A stretch of 64,000 nt of DNA from Megascapheus bottae (lineage: Eukaryota > Chordata > Mammalia > Rodentia > Geomyidae). This document shows, piece by piece, positions 47,150 to 58,881 of this stretch (position 1 is the first letter of the stretch; every line of letters starts with the position of its first letter). Both the position numbers and the translations under genes were made by a program. The stretch spans positions 17,047,501-17,111,500 of the forward strand of contig JANJXV010000013.1 of the NCBI GenBank assembly GCA_024803745.1, given 5' to 3'. A model generated the notes under the pieces. The model was not told the origin of the DNA. It saw nothing but the letters and a program-made list of their open reading frames with translations, and searched no databases.

Positions 47150-47300
47150 GACAAAGTAGAATCTGCAGGAGTCAGAATTGGAGCCAGAATTTGGAGTCAG
47201 CATTGGATCCTATGTTTGCTATTTTAGTGACCTTGAACCAATGATTTCACTCTTTATCCATGAAATGGGAAATGAATGTGAAGCAGTACAGTGGCCAGAA
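47150..47300 (+). mobile_element. MIR fragment
   Basis: Sense MIR words: an attggatcctatgtttgcta block, then gtgaccttgaaccaatgatt. Confidence 0.55.
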
Positions 47301-47474
47301 TCAACACTCCAGGCATGGCATTGTAACTGTGTATTGCTGGCAGTTGTGTCACCTGCCCATGTTTCCTTTCAGTTGTGGTCCATGGGGGGAATTACACATG
47401 TTTTACCTACCTCTAATCATCTATAGATAACATTTTTCTTCTACCTGATTTTTATAATCATTGGATTTTATCAG

Positions 47475-47570
47475 TATTAGTTGATGTCCCTGGTCAGGTC
47501 ATTTAACGACTATGTGTTCTTCATTTTTCATCAGTAAAATTGATTACAAGGATGTAGGTTACTAGGTATC
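47475..47570 (+). mobile_element. MIR-like fragment
   Basis: Words tggtcaggtcatttaacgac and a catcagtaaaattgatta stretch. A possible related tail (gcttaacacatagttaatac) lies at about 47780. Confidence 0.45.
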
Positions 47571-48222
47571 TAGATAAAATACAGGATGACAGTTCAATCT
47601 AAACTTTAACTAAACAATAACAATGTATACTATTGCATGAGACCTATCTATACAAAGTAGTTGTTTGTTGTTTACCTGAAACTAGAATTGATCTTGGCTT
47701 CTGCTGTACTTACTTGCTAAAACTGGCAATCTTATGTTATGAGTTCCCACATAATGTATGTCAATACTTACTGTAATGCTTAACACATAGTTAATACTCA
47801 ATAAGCATTAGTCATTTTTACAGGATGGGGTCCTGTTACCAATAATTACTGTCCAGTTATCGTTATTATTGATGTGGTGATTGTTACATCTCTTCCGAGA
47901 AACTGGTGTATCTTTTTTTAACTAAACCATTTTTGGAGGCATTTTTAGCTTCTAGATTATTTTACTGGTATAAATATCTCTATAATGTCTTGCTTACTTT
48001 GGGAAGAATTTTTACATGTTATCAAAAGTGGGATCAAATTGATTTCATGTAGATCTATGTCAGTTGCATTTGCCATATATTAGAGTAAATTCACTGTCAA
48101 TAGGTTGTATAATGGGAAGAAAAGATCGCTAATTCAACCGAGTTTAAATAGTTTCCTGGTTGTTTCTGTTTGTGCTTTATTGTTGTGGGAGTAATTGTTT
48201 CAGATACTTATTTTTTATTGTT
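47571..48222. other. Intron 1, no gene seen
   Basis: AT-rich, unclassified. Confidence 0.45.
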
Positions 48223-48223
48223 A

Positions 48224-48462
48224 TTTTTTTTTTTCGGTAGTGGGACTTGAACTCTGGGCCTGGGCATTGTCCCTGAGCTCTTCAGTTCAAGGCTACCACT
48301 CTATCCCTTGAGCCACAGTGCCACTTCCAGTTTTCTAGTGGTTAATTGGAGATAAGAGTCTCATGGACTTTCATGCTTGGGCTGGCTTTGAACCACGATT
48401 CTCAGATCACAGCCTCCTGAATAGCTAGAATTATAGGCATGAGCCACTGATGCCCAGCATTC
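48224..48462 (-). mobile_element. B1-ID composite SINE
   Basis: T-run, antisense ID part (cattgtccctgagctcttca) and antisense B1 part ending ggcatgagccactgatgccc. Confidence 0.9.
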
Positions 48463-48885
48463 AGTTACTAATATTTATATTTATGTGATTTTTCTGCACA
48501 TTCCCTCCATGTGCCAGTTTATTTTTATTTTCTTTTGAGACTCTTGATGTTTTTCTCACCAATTTGCATTAACTGGAATATAAATATTCTATCAAATCAG
48601 CTCATAGAATATAGAATGTAAATACTATGTCAAAGAGTAATGTATAGCAAACTCAAATTTCTGGCTATAATCAGTCAATCCTACTGTCTTTTAAATTTTC
48701 AAGGATGTGTCAGTAGAGGTTTGTTGAAACTTCATTGTTAAAGGAGATAAGAAAAATTATCTAATTCATTTGCCTCTTTCCCTTATGTTTTCTTTTCTAC
48801 CCCATCCCATTTTACTGTCCTCCTATGGCAGTTTTTATGTTGGCTGCGCTGACCTGATTAATCTCTTCTAATTAAAATTAACTTG
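48463..48885. other. Intron 1, no gene seen
   Basis: AT-rich, unclassified. Confidence 0.45.
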
Positions 48886-48889
48886 AATT

Positions 48890-49250
48890 CAAAAACCATT
48901 CATTGAATGCCCCTTAAGTGCCATGTGCTAGGTTAGGCTTCAGTAATTCAAAGAAACATTAGACAAGCTTCCTGCCCCTATGGGATTGAGATAAAATAAT
49001 AATTGCAATTAAGATACAAGCAGGATGGGAGAGATGTACTGGATACAGTGCAGGAAGAGAGGGGAGAAGTAATTAGCTGCCTTTAGTGGGTTTGTAAAGT
49101 GGAGTCTGTAGTTGGGTGGCGCAGTTTGACTGGAACTTGGGAGTGGGGTGGGAATTCTAGGATACAACATAGGCCAGGTGCAGTGTGTGCTGAGAATTTG
49201 GAGATAAGGAAAATCATGGAAATCCTTGTTGGCCACTGTTTGAGTCCATT
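48890..49250 (-). mobile_element. L2 LINE 3-prime end relic
   Basis: Antisense L2 tail: ttcattgaatgccccttaag, then gtgccatgtgctaggttagg, then cttcctgcccctatgggatt. Confidence 0.6.
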
Positions 49251-50095
49251 GAGAACTGAGCTGGGATGCTCTGATGCAGAAAGCTGGAAAGTAGAGTTTT
49301 CCATGGTAAGCCCAGAGAATCCATTTTCAGCCCAGTGTCTCAGATATCTGGGTGGAAGAATCTTCATGAGGGCAGCTTTTCCAGTCGCCCTGGGGCCCCA
49401 TGAGAAATGTGTTCCAGCTGGTGGTGATGATGTCCTCTCATCCTGTTCGAGCAGAGGTCCTGACAGATTGGAATCACTGAATGGAAGATTACTGAGTTTA
49501 GATTCCCAATCATGTCACCCTGTAACTCAAGTATAATTACCTCATATAGTTGTAAAAACTGCCTTCAGCAAGCGTAGACATCTGGTTCAAGCATCTGGGT
49601 TCTAGCTATAATTTCTGATGATGCCAAAAGTGACATCTTGCTTCCTTGCCTGGTTATTCAATAATGAAAAAAAATGTGTTCAGTTGCATTGCAATTGGCT
49701 TGTCTGTGAACATACACAGTTTATTTCCTCTAGTGTTATAGGGCCAAGGAGAGAGTAAGTATGAGAGACTGCCCAATGCCCTACCAAGCCATAAGATGGT
49801 TCTTTGATCTTAATACAAGAAGTAATTCTTCAACATAATTGAATCGAATGCTCTTGGCTATGTCACATACTGTTTACTTTTCCTATGCATTCCCCTCCTA
49901 CATATCTAGTTTGCCTGTAACATTTATGGGACACACCATGCTACCAAACACATTTCAGTTTGTATTAGCTGTAGTATTACAGAACCATTGGAGTATTTTA
50001 AGCTAAATATTGAGGTAAGCAGATTTATCTCTTAACTAGATTATTCTGGACCCTGGATTGGTGAGATTATAACTAGGCCTGCTGTTCATTTTGAC
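49251..50095. other. Intron 1, no gene seen
   Basis: Unclassified sequence. An open frame covers 49099-49536, partly over the L2 relic, and shows no recognisable domain. Confidence 0.45.
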
Positions 50096-50146
50096 ATCAT
50101 ATGTTTATTGAGCATCTACTCTGTGCTGGGCTCTGTTTTTGGTCTA

Positions 50147-50665
50147 CTCACAAGTCACTTAATGACAGAAATGGGTTGTGAGAAACCCATTGTTAGGCAA
50201 TTTCATTGTTGTGCATACATTATAAACCCAGATGTGATGTGATAGCCTTGACGGATAAGGCTTGTCCAGGCCTCATACTTGTTAGGCAGGCAAGCACAAG
50301 GGGCATGGCCTCTTAACTGAGAGATGAGAGTAGATGTATAACATGCTTTTTACAATAAGCATTTAAAAAATGTAAGTAGGAGTATCAAAAGTATAAAGGA
50401 AAATTGCAAAGTGTATGATAAATACATAAACATAGCAATTTATCACTATTATCAAATGCTGTGTACTGAACAGAACTTTGTGTGCTATATTTTTGTATAA
50501 GTGGCAATGAAGTAGCTTTGTGTATTAATTATTACCAAATATATGGGAGAATGTATTTTTTTATGTTCAGACAGCTAAAATATCCCTAAGCAACAGGAGT
50601 AATTCAGCTCTTTTATAATTTTATGGGACCGCTACCATTCATATACGTACATATTATATATATCA
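50147..50665. mobile_element. Tigger-like DNA transposon, internally deleted
   Basis: Left end (gtcacttaatgacagaaatg, then gtgagaaacccattgttagg) and right part (aatttatcactattatcaaa, then cttttataattttatgggac) resemble the two ends of Tigger elements (Tc1/mariner superfamily, pogo group). The transposase region is missing. The right terminus is eroded by TA-rich repeats. Confidence 0.7.
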
Positions 50666-50765
50666 TCTATACAATAGATATAGAGATATAGATGTTATAT
50701 ATAGATGGTAGATATAATATATATGATATATGCATGTGATATATAGCTATACATACAATGCCTGC
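50640..50765. repeat. TA/GATA-rich low-complexity tract
   Basis: Irregular TA, ATAGA and GATATA units, about 120 bp. Confidence 0.85.
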
Positions 50766-51087
50766 ACAGCTAGATGCAGCACCGTACATACATGTGTATA
50801 GTAGTTTGTACAGCAATATTGTACAAACCGAAAATTAAAAAACCGGCCCTCATGGAACTTACATGTTGAAAGGAGGAAGATGAAGTTATATTAGTGATAT
50901 AAGGGGTAAAATACACATGCATGAGATGGCACAGTGATTATAGAGCCTGAATGAGCCACTGTGGAGAAAATGACTTTACTCAATGTAAGATGGGAAATGA
51001 ATAAAAAGTTTTAAGCCAAAAGTAGCTAAACACATGACTTAGAAAGAAAACCAATCACTCTGACCAATATATAAAAACATTTTATCA

Positions 51088-51190
51088 AGGCACATGCTAC
51101 ACAACTGAAATTCCAGCACTGAGGCTGAGATAGAAGAATGGCTAGTTCAAAGCTAGCCTTGGGTATGTAGTGAGACCTTGTAATAAAGAA
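51088..51190 (+). mobile_element. B1-like SINE with purine tail
   Basis: Contains ctgaaattccagcactgagg, then ttgggtatgtagtgagacct, followed by a GA-rich tail to about 51240. Confidence 0.75.
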
Positions 51191-52478
51191 GGAAGAAAGG
51201 ACGGATGGAGGGATGGGAAGAGAGGGGCAGAGAAGGATAAGGATGGAATTAGTGAGAGGAGGGTTGAGCCTGTTGTGTGGATACAGGTGGGAAATGGTGG
51301 TGGCTTTGACCAGAGTTAGATCCAGTGGAAGTGGTCAGAGCTGGCCCAACCTGAACAACTTAAAGGTAGAGCTGGATGGGTGAAGAATGTGAAAAATAGG
51401 AATCAAGATCAACTCCAGGATTTTGTTTTGAGCCTATAGGAGAAAATAAAGTTCTAAGACAAGAAGTTCAAGGACAATGATAGGAAGTTCAGAGTTGACT
51501 GTGTCAAGTTGGAAATGCTTATAAAATGAGTCAACTTAGGGAAATAGAATATAGAAAGTTGGCTATTTGAGTCTGGAATTTTGGAGAGGTCTAGACTAGA
51601 GGTATAAATGTGGGAATTGTTTGCATATAAATGATATTACAATGAGGCTAGCTGAAAGCATGTAGGAGGGCAACATGAAAAGAGGTGAGAATATGTCAGG
51701 GACTGAGTTCTGGAACTCCCTAATGGGTTGGAGAAAAGTTGAGAAATCACAAAGGAAGGCAGAGATGATGGTGAAAATTCAAGTAAGAATATTAATTAGC
51801 TTGGAAGCCAAGCTGAAGAAGGTGCATCAAAAAGGAGAGACCAATCAGCAATATCGGCTGCTGCTGTCCTGCTAAGTGGTTACAGCGTGGGGATGGAAGA
51901 TATACCAAGGACTGGCTGAGGAGGACCAGCAGATGAAATAGGAAAAAAAATCCAGAATGTGGTATCCTGTATGTGAAGTATTGAGAGGAGGGAATGTAAT
52001 ACATCCGATAGGTCAAATGAGATCGATAAGGACCCAGAACTGATCACTGGCTGCACCATGGAAATGCATGGGAATCCCTGAAGTGATTTTTGAGGAAAGC
52101 CATATTGACAGAAGTCTGATTCGAATCTGTTCAAAAGACAATGAGAGGAGAAACATAAGGGAAAAGAGTAGAAGAAACATCTGTGAGGGGAAAGAGGAAA
52201 AGATTCAAAGCATGGCTTTTAGAGGAAAGAGATGCTGGAGGGAAAATAGAAGAAATGATATGGAGGATTGACTTGCTGGAGAGACATGCAGAAGAGTTTT
52301 CAAATAGTTCATTCCTTGTCAAGGAGTCAGGGCAGAACATAGCCACAGTTAGGTATATGTGGGAAGAGGATGGCATGAAGTTTGTCTGCTGATTGTTCTT
52401 CCACTAGCTGTGGAATAGGAAGTGGCAAGTTTAGAAGCTTGTAAGATAGGTCAGAAGTAACAGAGGCTTGAAACAAGC

Positions 52479-52532
<54 letters not shown>
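52479..52532. repeat. (GAT)n trinucleotide microsatellite
   Basis: About 18 uninterrupted ATG/GAT triplets. On the minus strand an open frame reads this as a poly-His run, which is not a gene. Confidence 0.97.
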
Positions 52533-52940
52533 GTTATCTAAGGTACTTGGAGAGTGGAGGGAAGTGGAGCATGCTTGCCAGGTGACACAAAAGGCTCCCT
52601 GAAAATAGGTGAACATGCATTTCTAGTGAAATTCACTAGCATGTGTGTTTTATTACTCATATCACATTCATTTGTGTTGGTATTAAGCTATAAGAGAAAG
52701 TTTAATCACATTTGTGATTAAACATGAGTTATGCATCTGTGTAACAATGGAAGAAGAATGGCAGAATAGATGAGGGTGTACAGCGTAAGGGGATGAGAAT
52801 GACTTGAAGATCGTGGAGCTAAAGAGAGAAAAAGTATGGGACATGGAAAAGGACTGTGGGATTAATGGGTCCTAGGCCTTGATGGTGGAATGATGATTGG
52901 GATGCAGTGAAGATGAGAGTGACATTTAAAAAAAATAATC
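52533..52940. other. Intron 1, no gene seen
   Basis: Unclassified, purine-biased sequence, possibly further decayed L2. Confidence 0.4.
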
Positions 52941-52945
52941 ATGGG

Positions 52946-53130
52946 GGCCGGGAGTTTGGCTTAATGGTAGAATGCTTGCCCAGCATGCATGGAGACCCGA
53001 GTTTGATTCCTCAGTACATAGAAAAAAGCCAGAAGTGGTGCTGTGGCTCAAGTGTAGTAGAGCTCTAGCCTTGAGAAAACCCAAGGACAGTGGGCTGAGT
53101 TCAAGCCCTAAGACTAGCAAAAAAAAAATA
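52946..53130 (+). mobile_element. ID-like dimeric SINE
   Basis: Sense element (aatgcttgcccagcatgcat, then gagctctagccttgagaaaa) with an A-tail. AATAATCATGG/AATAATGATGG words at both ends look like a target-site duplication. Confidence 0.9.
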
Positions 53131-53995
53131 ATGATGGTGGAGAAGCTGCAGTTTGTATGACTCAGCTCCAGGACTTGATCAGACTCTGAGGTAGAAGTGA
53201 AAGACAAATTACCTAGTGAGAGTACAAAGAACTGAAGGGCTGGTGTTTTTAAAAGTGTTATCAGTACATGGATATTGAATTAACCAAGAATGATGAGTGG
53301 TTTTAAAGAGAATAGTAAAAAAGGCAGCAAAATGGACTTTTCCAGGAGTGGGGGAAGTTCGTGATTTGAGGAATGCTCCCTGGCTGCAGGGTAAGTGATG
53401 GGATACAGTGGTGATCAAATAATGGGAGGTTCAGGCGGGCCAGTTTAACAAAAGCACATGGTACACTTATTAGTTTTTATCCGGTAAGACTAGGTAGAAG
53501 TGCAAAAGCAGCATTGTGAGGCAGCGAATACCTTCCAAAGATATTTAGGAGGTAAAATAGTGCAATAATATTCAATAGGCAAACCTGATTCCCAAACATC
53601 TATCAGGGACAGCTATTGTATAATTCATTAGTTTATTACAGGAAATAAGGCATGTCTTACGGGGAAATGATACTGGTTTTTCGACAGGTTAAGTTCCAAG
53701 ATGTATTTGACAACTGGTGCAGATATCCAGGAAAGTTGATTGGGGTGCCCTTGGGAAGAAGTTACTGGCAGTGACCAGGGGAAAACTCCATTGAGCATAA
53801 ACTTCCTTAGAGCTCAGAGGTCTTAAGAAGAGAGGTCCTCAGCTCTGGCTGTTCATCAAAACCAATTGGGAAACTTTGGGAGCACAACTTTACTGTCCTG
53901 ACTGGCTGAATCTGAGTCTGACACCTAAAATATCTGTGTATAGGAATACATTATGTTTCCAGGGTTCCAAAAGATAGGCATTTATTGCCTTTTTG
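53131..53995. other. Intron 1, no gene seen
   Basis: Purine-biased, partly L2-like in style (for example 53200-53450), not firm enough to call. Confidence 0.4.
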
Positions 53996-53999
53996 TGCT

Positions 54000-54248
54000 G
54001 GTACTGAGAACGGAACTTAGGACCTGAATGCTATCCCTTCACATTTTCTTTCTTTTGTATTGTTTTATTTTGTGCTTACAGCTAAAACTTAAACTCCATT
54101 TGAGACACAACTCCACTTCTGGCTTTTCTGTGATCAGTGGAGATAAGAGACTCATAGACTTTCCTGCCTAGGATGTTTTTGAGCTGTAACCCTCAGGTCT
54201 CAGCCTCCTCAGTAGTTGGGATTACAGATGTAAGCCCTCAGCCCACAT
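54000..54248 (-). mobile_element. B1-ID composite SINE, older copy
   Basis: Antisense ID part (tgagacacaactccacttct) and antisense B1 part (tctcagcctcctcagtagtt). Confidence 0.75.
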
Positions 54249-55909
54249 CCACGTCCAAAATAACTGTCCAAACGATTTGCACTAAAGTTTTATAAAATAT
54301 ATTAGGTAAAGAAATACAGATCTAAGAAATATATTTACTTTGTATCATTGACACTTTTGTAAACTACAATTGGAGAAACCCTAAGTTCTTGATGGGTACA
54401 GCAACTACTAGCACAACTAGTAAATTCTGCAGAAAAGATCACTGTAGGATGCAGTTGCACTGTGTTAGCACTCACTGAAGCCATAGCCACATTACCACTA
54501 TGCGTCTAATGGGATTATCAGTTGCTCTGTATTTGATATGACCAGCCATGTGGTAGGTAGGCTCTATACAAACTCTAGGTCATGAAGTTACAGAAAAATG
54601 CCAGACCTTGGATTCTTAGAAGGTATATATCTTGCAAGGTACTAACTTCTTGTCAGAAAAATTTCTAAAATAGAGAAAGAATCTAGGCATAAATGAGACG
54701 GCCACATTAAAAGCACTTTCAACATTTTATTTGGAGAATTCACTTATTTTAAATATATTCATTTGTTTTATTAAAGGTATTTTCAGTTTTTTTTCAAATT
54801 ATATAATGTCAATTGCTGATAAAGCTGAATCAGAGTTGAAGGTTTCCTGGATTGTTTCGAGGGATTGAGAAACAGGGCTGCCTGCTTTTTCTTAATCTCT
54901 TCCACTGTGACGGCTACTTTAGATTTAACATCACTGTAATATCCTGAAATTATAGGTCAGCTTTCTTCTTGGACTTTAAAATCCATTGTGTGTATTGCTT
55001 TTATTTTTAGGGAGCTAAAGTTCATCATGTTGTGGGATCTTATTTCAGAGCATCTACAAAGAGAACTAGAAAGTCCCGCGTTGCTTTTCTCCTTCCATGT
55101 ATGGTTGCAAAAAAAAAAATGCATTGATTCTAACACTAGAGTTTAAAGTCCATTTATGTGTGGATTACTGGAGTCTTCTCTGGGGGAGAAATCCAATCCT
55201 CACAGGTCCAGTTTGAGCAGATCCTCTGAGCTGACTGATAAAGATTAAAATCACAGCTCTTTCTTGTTTCATTGGGTTTTTTTTTTTTTGGTCCCTTAAT
55301 TTTTGTACTGTCTTATGCTTCAGCAACTCAATCACAGACATCTTCCAGTTGTCCCAGTTGGCAAGATTTGGAGATTTAAGTTGGGCAGACTCACAAAACT
55401 AGAACTCTGTCATAGGCTATGCCTTTATAGTAAGTAGTGGTGCTGGAGGGTTGGTGATCATGTCCCATAGAACTAGGAATGAGCATCAGATTTGCTCCAG
55501 GAAAGGAAGTAGGTAGTAAGGAAGGCAATTGAATTGTTAGAAGAGCATTGTCAGAGTCAGCCTGTGTTGCCTGTTTCTTTTTATGTCTAGAAAATAGTTC
55601 CATTAAATAAATGAGTAAGTACAAAATGTTTGCCTGCAGATTTTATGTCGTCCCTGCCATGTCTTTTTCTAAAGCCTCGTTGAGTTAATGCGGTTAATTG
55701 AATTAATATTCCTGTAATACTCATATGGAGTGCAAAAGGATATCATTACATGAGATTTGTTTTTATGTTCATAAACAGTACAACAAATAACAAAGATGGC
55801 AGCCGTAAATGTTTAATTGATAAAGCAGTTTTTACATGTGTAAAGTCAGGTTTGACAGTTTACAAGTTATACACCTCAGAAACGGAAGAATTCCGTACTT
55901 CACTTCCAT

Positions 55910-55910
<1 letters not shown>
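54249..55910. other. Intron 1, no gene seen
   Basis: About 1.6 kb of AT-rich unclassified DNA with T and A runs. Confidence 0.45.

Positions 55911-55911
<1 letters not shown>

Positions 55912-55960
<49 letters not shown>
55912..55960. repeat. (CA)n microsatellite
   Basis: About 24 uninterrupted CA units. Confidence 0.97.
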
Positions 55961-56069
55961 CCAATAGGAAAAGCAAACATGCCAAGGAGACAAGCAATAG
56001 ATAGTTAAATGTTTGATTTGGATATTTATGGCATTTTATATTCACCAAGAAAAAGATTATGTTAAGAAT

Positions 56070-56262
56070 TTTTTTTTGCCAGTCCTGGGCTTGGGCTCAG
56101 GGCCTGAGCACTGTCCCTGGATTTTCTCAAGGCTAGGGCTCTACCACTTGAGCCACAGCACCACTTCTGGCGTTTTGCTATGTATGTGGTACCGAGGAAT
56201 CGAACCCAGGTCTTCGTGCATGCTAGGCAAGCACTCTACCACTAGGCCAAACTCCCGGCCCG
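56070..56262 (-). mobile_element. ID-like dimeric SINE
   Basis: T-run, antisense second monomer (ctctaccacttgagccacag), antisense first monomer ending gctaggcaagcactctacca. Confidence 0.92.
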
Positions 56263-56600
56263 TCTAAAATTGAATTCTTTTAGAGAGCTCTTCAGTAAAA
56301 AGAAATACAAAAACTGGAAGCTGAAATTATAGGCACTGAGTGTAGAATGGCAATAAGAGCATTTGTAGAATGCAGGCTGTGGAGTCCAGCCAAGCCTATA
56401 CTTAGGTGAATATTCCTAACTCTAACTTGTCATTGGAAATAAAATAGAGCAATAATGAAAGTAAACCAAACATTGAATCAAAGGACCTAACCATGGATAA
56501 ATCAGACCCAGATCCTTTTTTTTGTTTGTTTTTAATTTCCAAAGTTGTTGGGACTGTCATTATAAATCAGTTGTAGAATATTTTCATCACCAGGAAGATT
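56263..56600. other. Intron 1, no gene seen
   Basis: AT-rich, unclassified. Confidence 0.45.
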
Positions 56601-56604
56601 TGTC

Positions 56605-57150
56605 ATGTCCATCCATTGTTCCTTGATCCTTCTCACCTCGAGAGACCGCTAATATAGTTTCTGTCTATATAAATTTACTACTTTTCACATGTGACATTTC
56701 ATGTAAGTGACATCATAATCTATCAGCTCTTTGTGGCTGAATTCTTTCACTTACAATGCCTTAAATTCCAGCAATATGACAATATGTATCATTAGATTTT
56801 TTCCCTTGTATTATGAATTAATATTCCATTATAAGAATGTACTACATCTTATTTACCAGGGGTATCTATTTACCAGTGTTAACTTATCTAATTACCAGTG
56901 TTTGGAGGTTTCAATTTGAAGATATTACTAATATTCATGTGGACGTTTTTATGTAAGAGTGTGTTTTCATTTCTTGTAACTATATAGCTAACAGTGGGAT
57001 TTCTAGTTCCTATAGTTATTCTGTGTTCAACATTTTAATGAACTGCCAAACTGTTTTCAGAAATGGCATTTTACCTTCCCAACAGGAGTAAATAAGGGTT
57101 TCCACTTCCATACATCACGTCAACATTTGCTGTCATCTGCTTTTATAAAG
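56605..57150 (-). mobile_element. Ancient LINE-1 (L1M-type) ORF2 3-prime fragment
   Basis: Antisense L1 words: gaattaatattccattataa, cagtgggatttctagttcct, then aatgaactgccaaactgttt, in order. Confidence 0.75.
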
Positions 57151-57612
57151 CAGTCACTATAGTGGGTGGGAACCATGCCTTATTTGCAATAATAAACTAG
57201 ATTGTAGAGCAGTAATCTGATCATCAGAAATCATGCCAAAAAAAGCAAGTGATAACATTCAACATTGTTCATCCTACACCAAAACGAAACCACTATATTA
57301 ATGACAGTGAGGGTGCTTAGTAACAGTGTCATTTATAACTATTAATGATCGTCTGACAGCTTAGGCTTTACATATGAACTTATTTGTAGCATGCTAACTT
57401 TGAGGTAGATTCTAAGTGATCCTCAAGTTTCAGAGGAGGAGGGAAAAGCATAAATGGATTCAATGATTTGTCTTACTTCTACTGGCTAGTAAGTCAGAGG
57501 GTGATTTGAATGCTCTGAGCACAAACTCACCCCTTCTCACATGACAATCTTGTCTCAGCCAGGTCTTCACTGTAGTCTCTTAGCTCTTCCTTGTCCCCTG
57601 ATCTCTTCTTTT
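57151..57612. other. Intron 1, no gene seen
   Basis: Unclassified sequence left of the inverted duplication. Confidence 0.45.
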
Positions 57613-57930
57613 TTTAAAGACAAAAGCAATGAATTGTTATTCTCTCTCCAAAGGGCACAATCACATTTCTTACAAATAAATGTATATCTGTCCCCCACTC
57701 CCCCCCTGCCCCCCAAACACATTTGTTAAAATCTGACAACCTTATATTTATCGTTGTTAGCTTTGGAGTCATGATAAGGAAAACTTCACCTACCAAAAAC
57801 ATGCAGAAACTGGTGGTTGCCACTCAGGATCTGTTGGTTTCTTTCTTCCCAGTTTTCCAAAATATAAGATAGTTATATTTGAAAGCTTGTCAGGCTGAAA
57901 GACTGTAGTTCAATTTCCTCATGGTTAAGA
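57613..57930 (+). repeat. Left arm of a 318-bp inverted duplication
   Basis: The reverse complement recurs at 58882-59199 at roughly 90 per cent identity by eye, including an exact 36-base block over the cttatcatgactccaaagct region. No recognised transposon features. An open frame on the minus strand (57614-57823) is not preserved in a protein-like way in the other arm. Confidence 0.92.
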
Positions 57931-58189
57931 AAGTAACAGGGCACTATAGAATTTGATAGAGATAACATTTCGTATCAGTAGGTATAAATTCAATAAATAA
58001 TATTGATGTAGTTTGCTATTTGTGGAAATATATTTCTGCTTCCTCAAGTTTTCATATAGTTTAAATTTTGTGAGAAATGAAGCTATTAAATTTCCAAAGG
58101 AAACTATGGTAACTATTGTGTAATTAGACTTTTCTACATGATAAGAAAACAAAAAGAATAAATGCGGAAGTTAGCACAAGCTAGAGGTA

Positions 58190-58270
58190 CGTCAGAACTT
58201 GGAAGCTGAGTTAAGAAGATCTAGAATTCAAGGCCAACCTGAGCTTCATAAAGGAACCCTCAAAAACATT
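58190..58270 (+). mobile_element. Partial B1-like SINE
   Basis: Words aagaagatctagaattcaag and caacctgagcttcataaa fit the B1 middle. Confidence 0.5.
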
Positions 58271-58484
58271 TAATCACTGAAGGTAAAAATGTCAAATCCT
58301 GTCCCATAGAGAGACTTAATGGTAGGCTGCCCAGGTCTGGGAGATTGTAGGTAGTCCGAAGATTCAGGATCCTTTGTCTTTTTGTTCTTGCCTTCTATAC
58401 TGCAAGTCTTTATGTAATCACTTCGTGGGATGGTGTTCACATTTTCCTGGGAAAGACAAATAGGCTTATTTATACCTGTAGTCT

Positions 58485-58485
<1 letters not shown>

Positions 58486-58556
<71 letters not shown>

Positions 58557-58624
58557 CCTTCCTTCCTTCCTTCCTTCCTTCCTTCCTTCCTTCCTTCCTT
58601 CCTTCCTTCCTTCCTTCCTTCCTT
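58486..58624. repeat. (CT)n followed by (CCTT)n microsatellite
   Basis: About 68 bp of CT dinucleotides run into about 70 bp of CTTC tetranucleotides, all pyrimidine on the plus strand. Confidence 0.98.
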
Positions 58625-58806
58625 ATTGAACACAGGACCCGGGCACTTTCTCTTAACTGGAAGGTTGGCACTCTACCATTTGAAAACACCTCCAACTTGT
58701 TTTTGATTGTTAAATCTCAAGGACTTTACTGCTCAGATGGGATTTGAACCATGATGGTTATATCTCAGTCTCTGGAGTAGCTAGGATGCCAGATGTAAGC
58801 CACCTT
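58625..58806 (-). mobile_element. B1-ID composite SINE whose tail is the adjacent microsatellite
   Basis: Antisense ID part (gaaggttggcactctaccat) and antisense B1 part (gtctctggagtagctaggat). Its 3-prime tail position is occupied by the pyrimidine repeats. Confidence 0.82.
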
Positions 58807-58881
58807 TTGAGCTTCCTGTCTGGATATCCCATACAACCTTATGTTTACATCCCATTGCTCTGGATGTAGTCACATGGCCAC

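Larger units (their letters stand above)
50096..52420 (-). mobile_element. Long L2 LINE relic, interrupted by a Tigger element and a B1
   Basis: The antisense L2 tail (tgtttattgagcatctactc) starts at 50102. Sequence resumes after the insertion with ccctcatggaacttacatgt at about 50847. From 51230 to about 52330 the antisense ORF2 landmarks follow in the L2 order (gtggtggctttgaccagagt, a ggctatttgagtctggaatt block, then caaaaaggagagaccaatca). Decayed, with no usable frame. Confidence 0.75.

Noticed and set aside
52431..52616. Minus-strand ORF with a poly-histidine run
   Set aside because: Produced by the (GAT)n microsatellite.
54950..55120. Possible SYT9 exon 2 (searched across 41-64 kb for the transmembrane-coding exon)
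   Set aside because: No segment with the expected Asp-Ile-Ser-Val-Ser start, hydrophobic run and phase-1 acceptor was found here or elsewhere in the intron.
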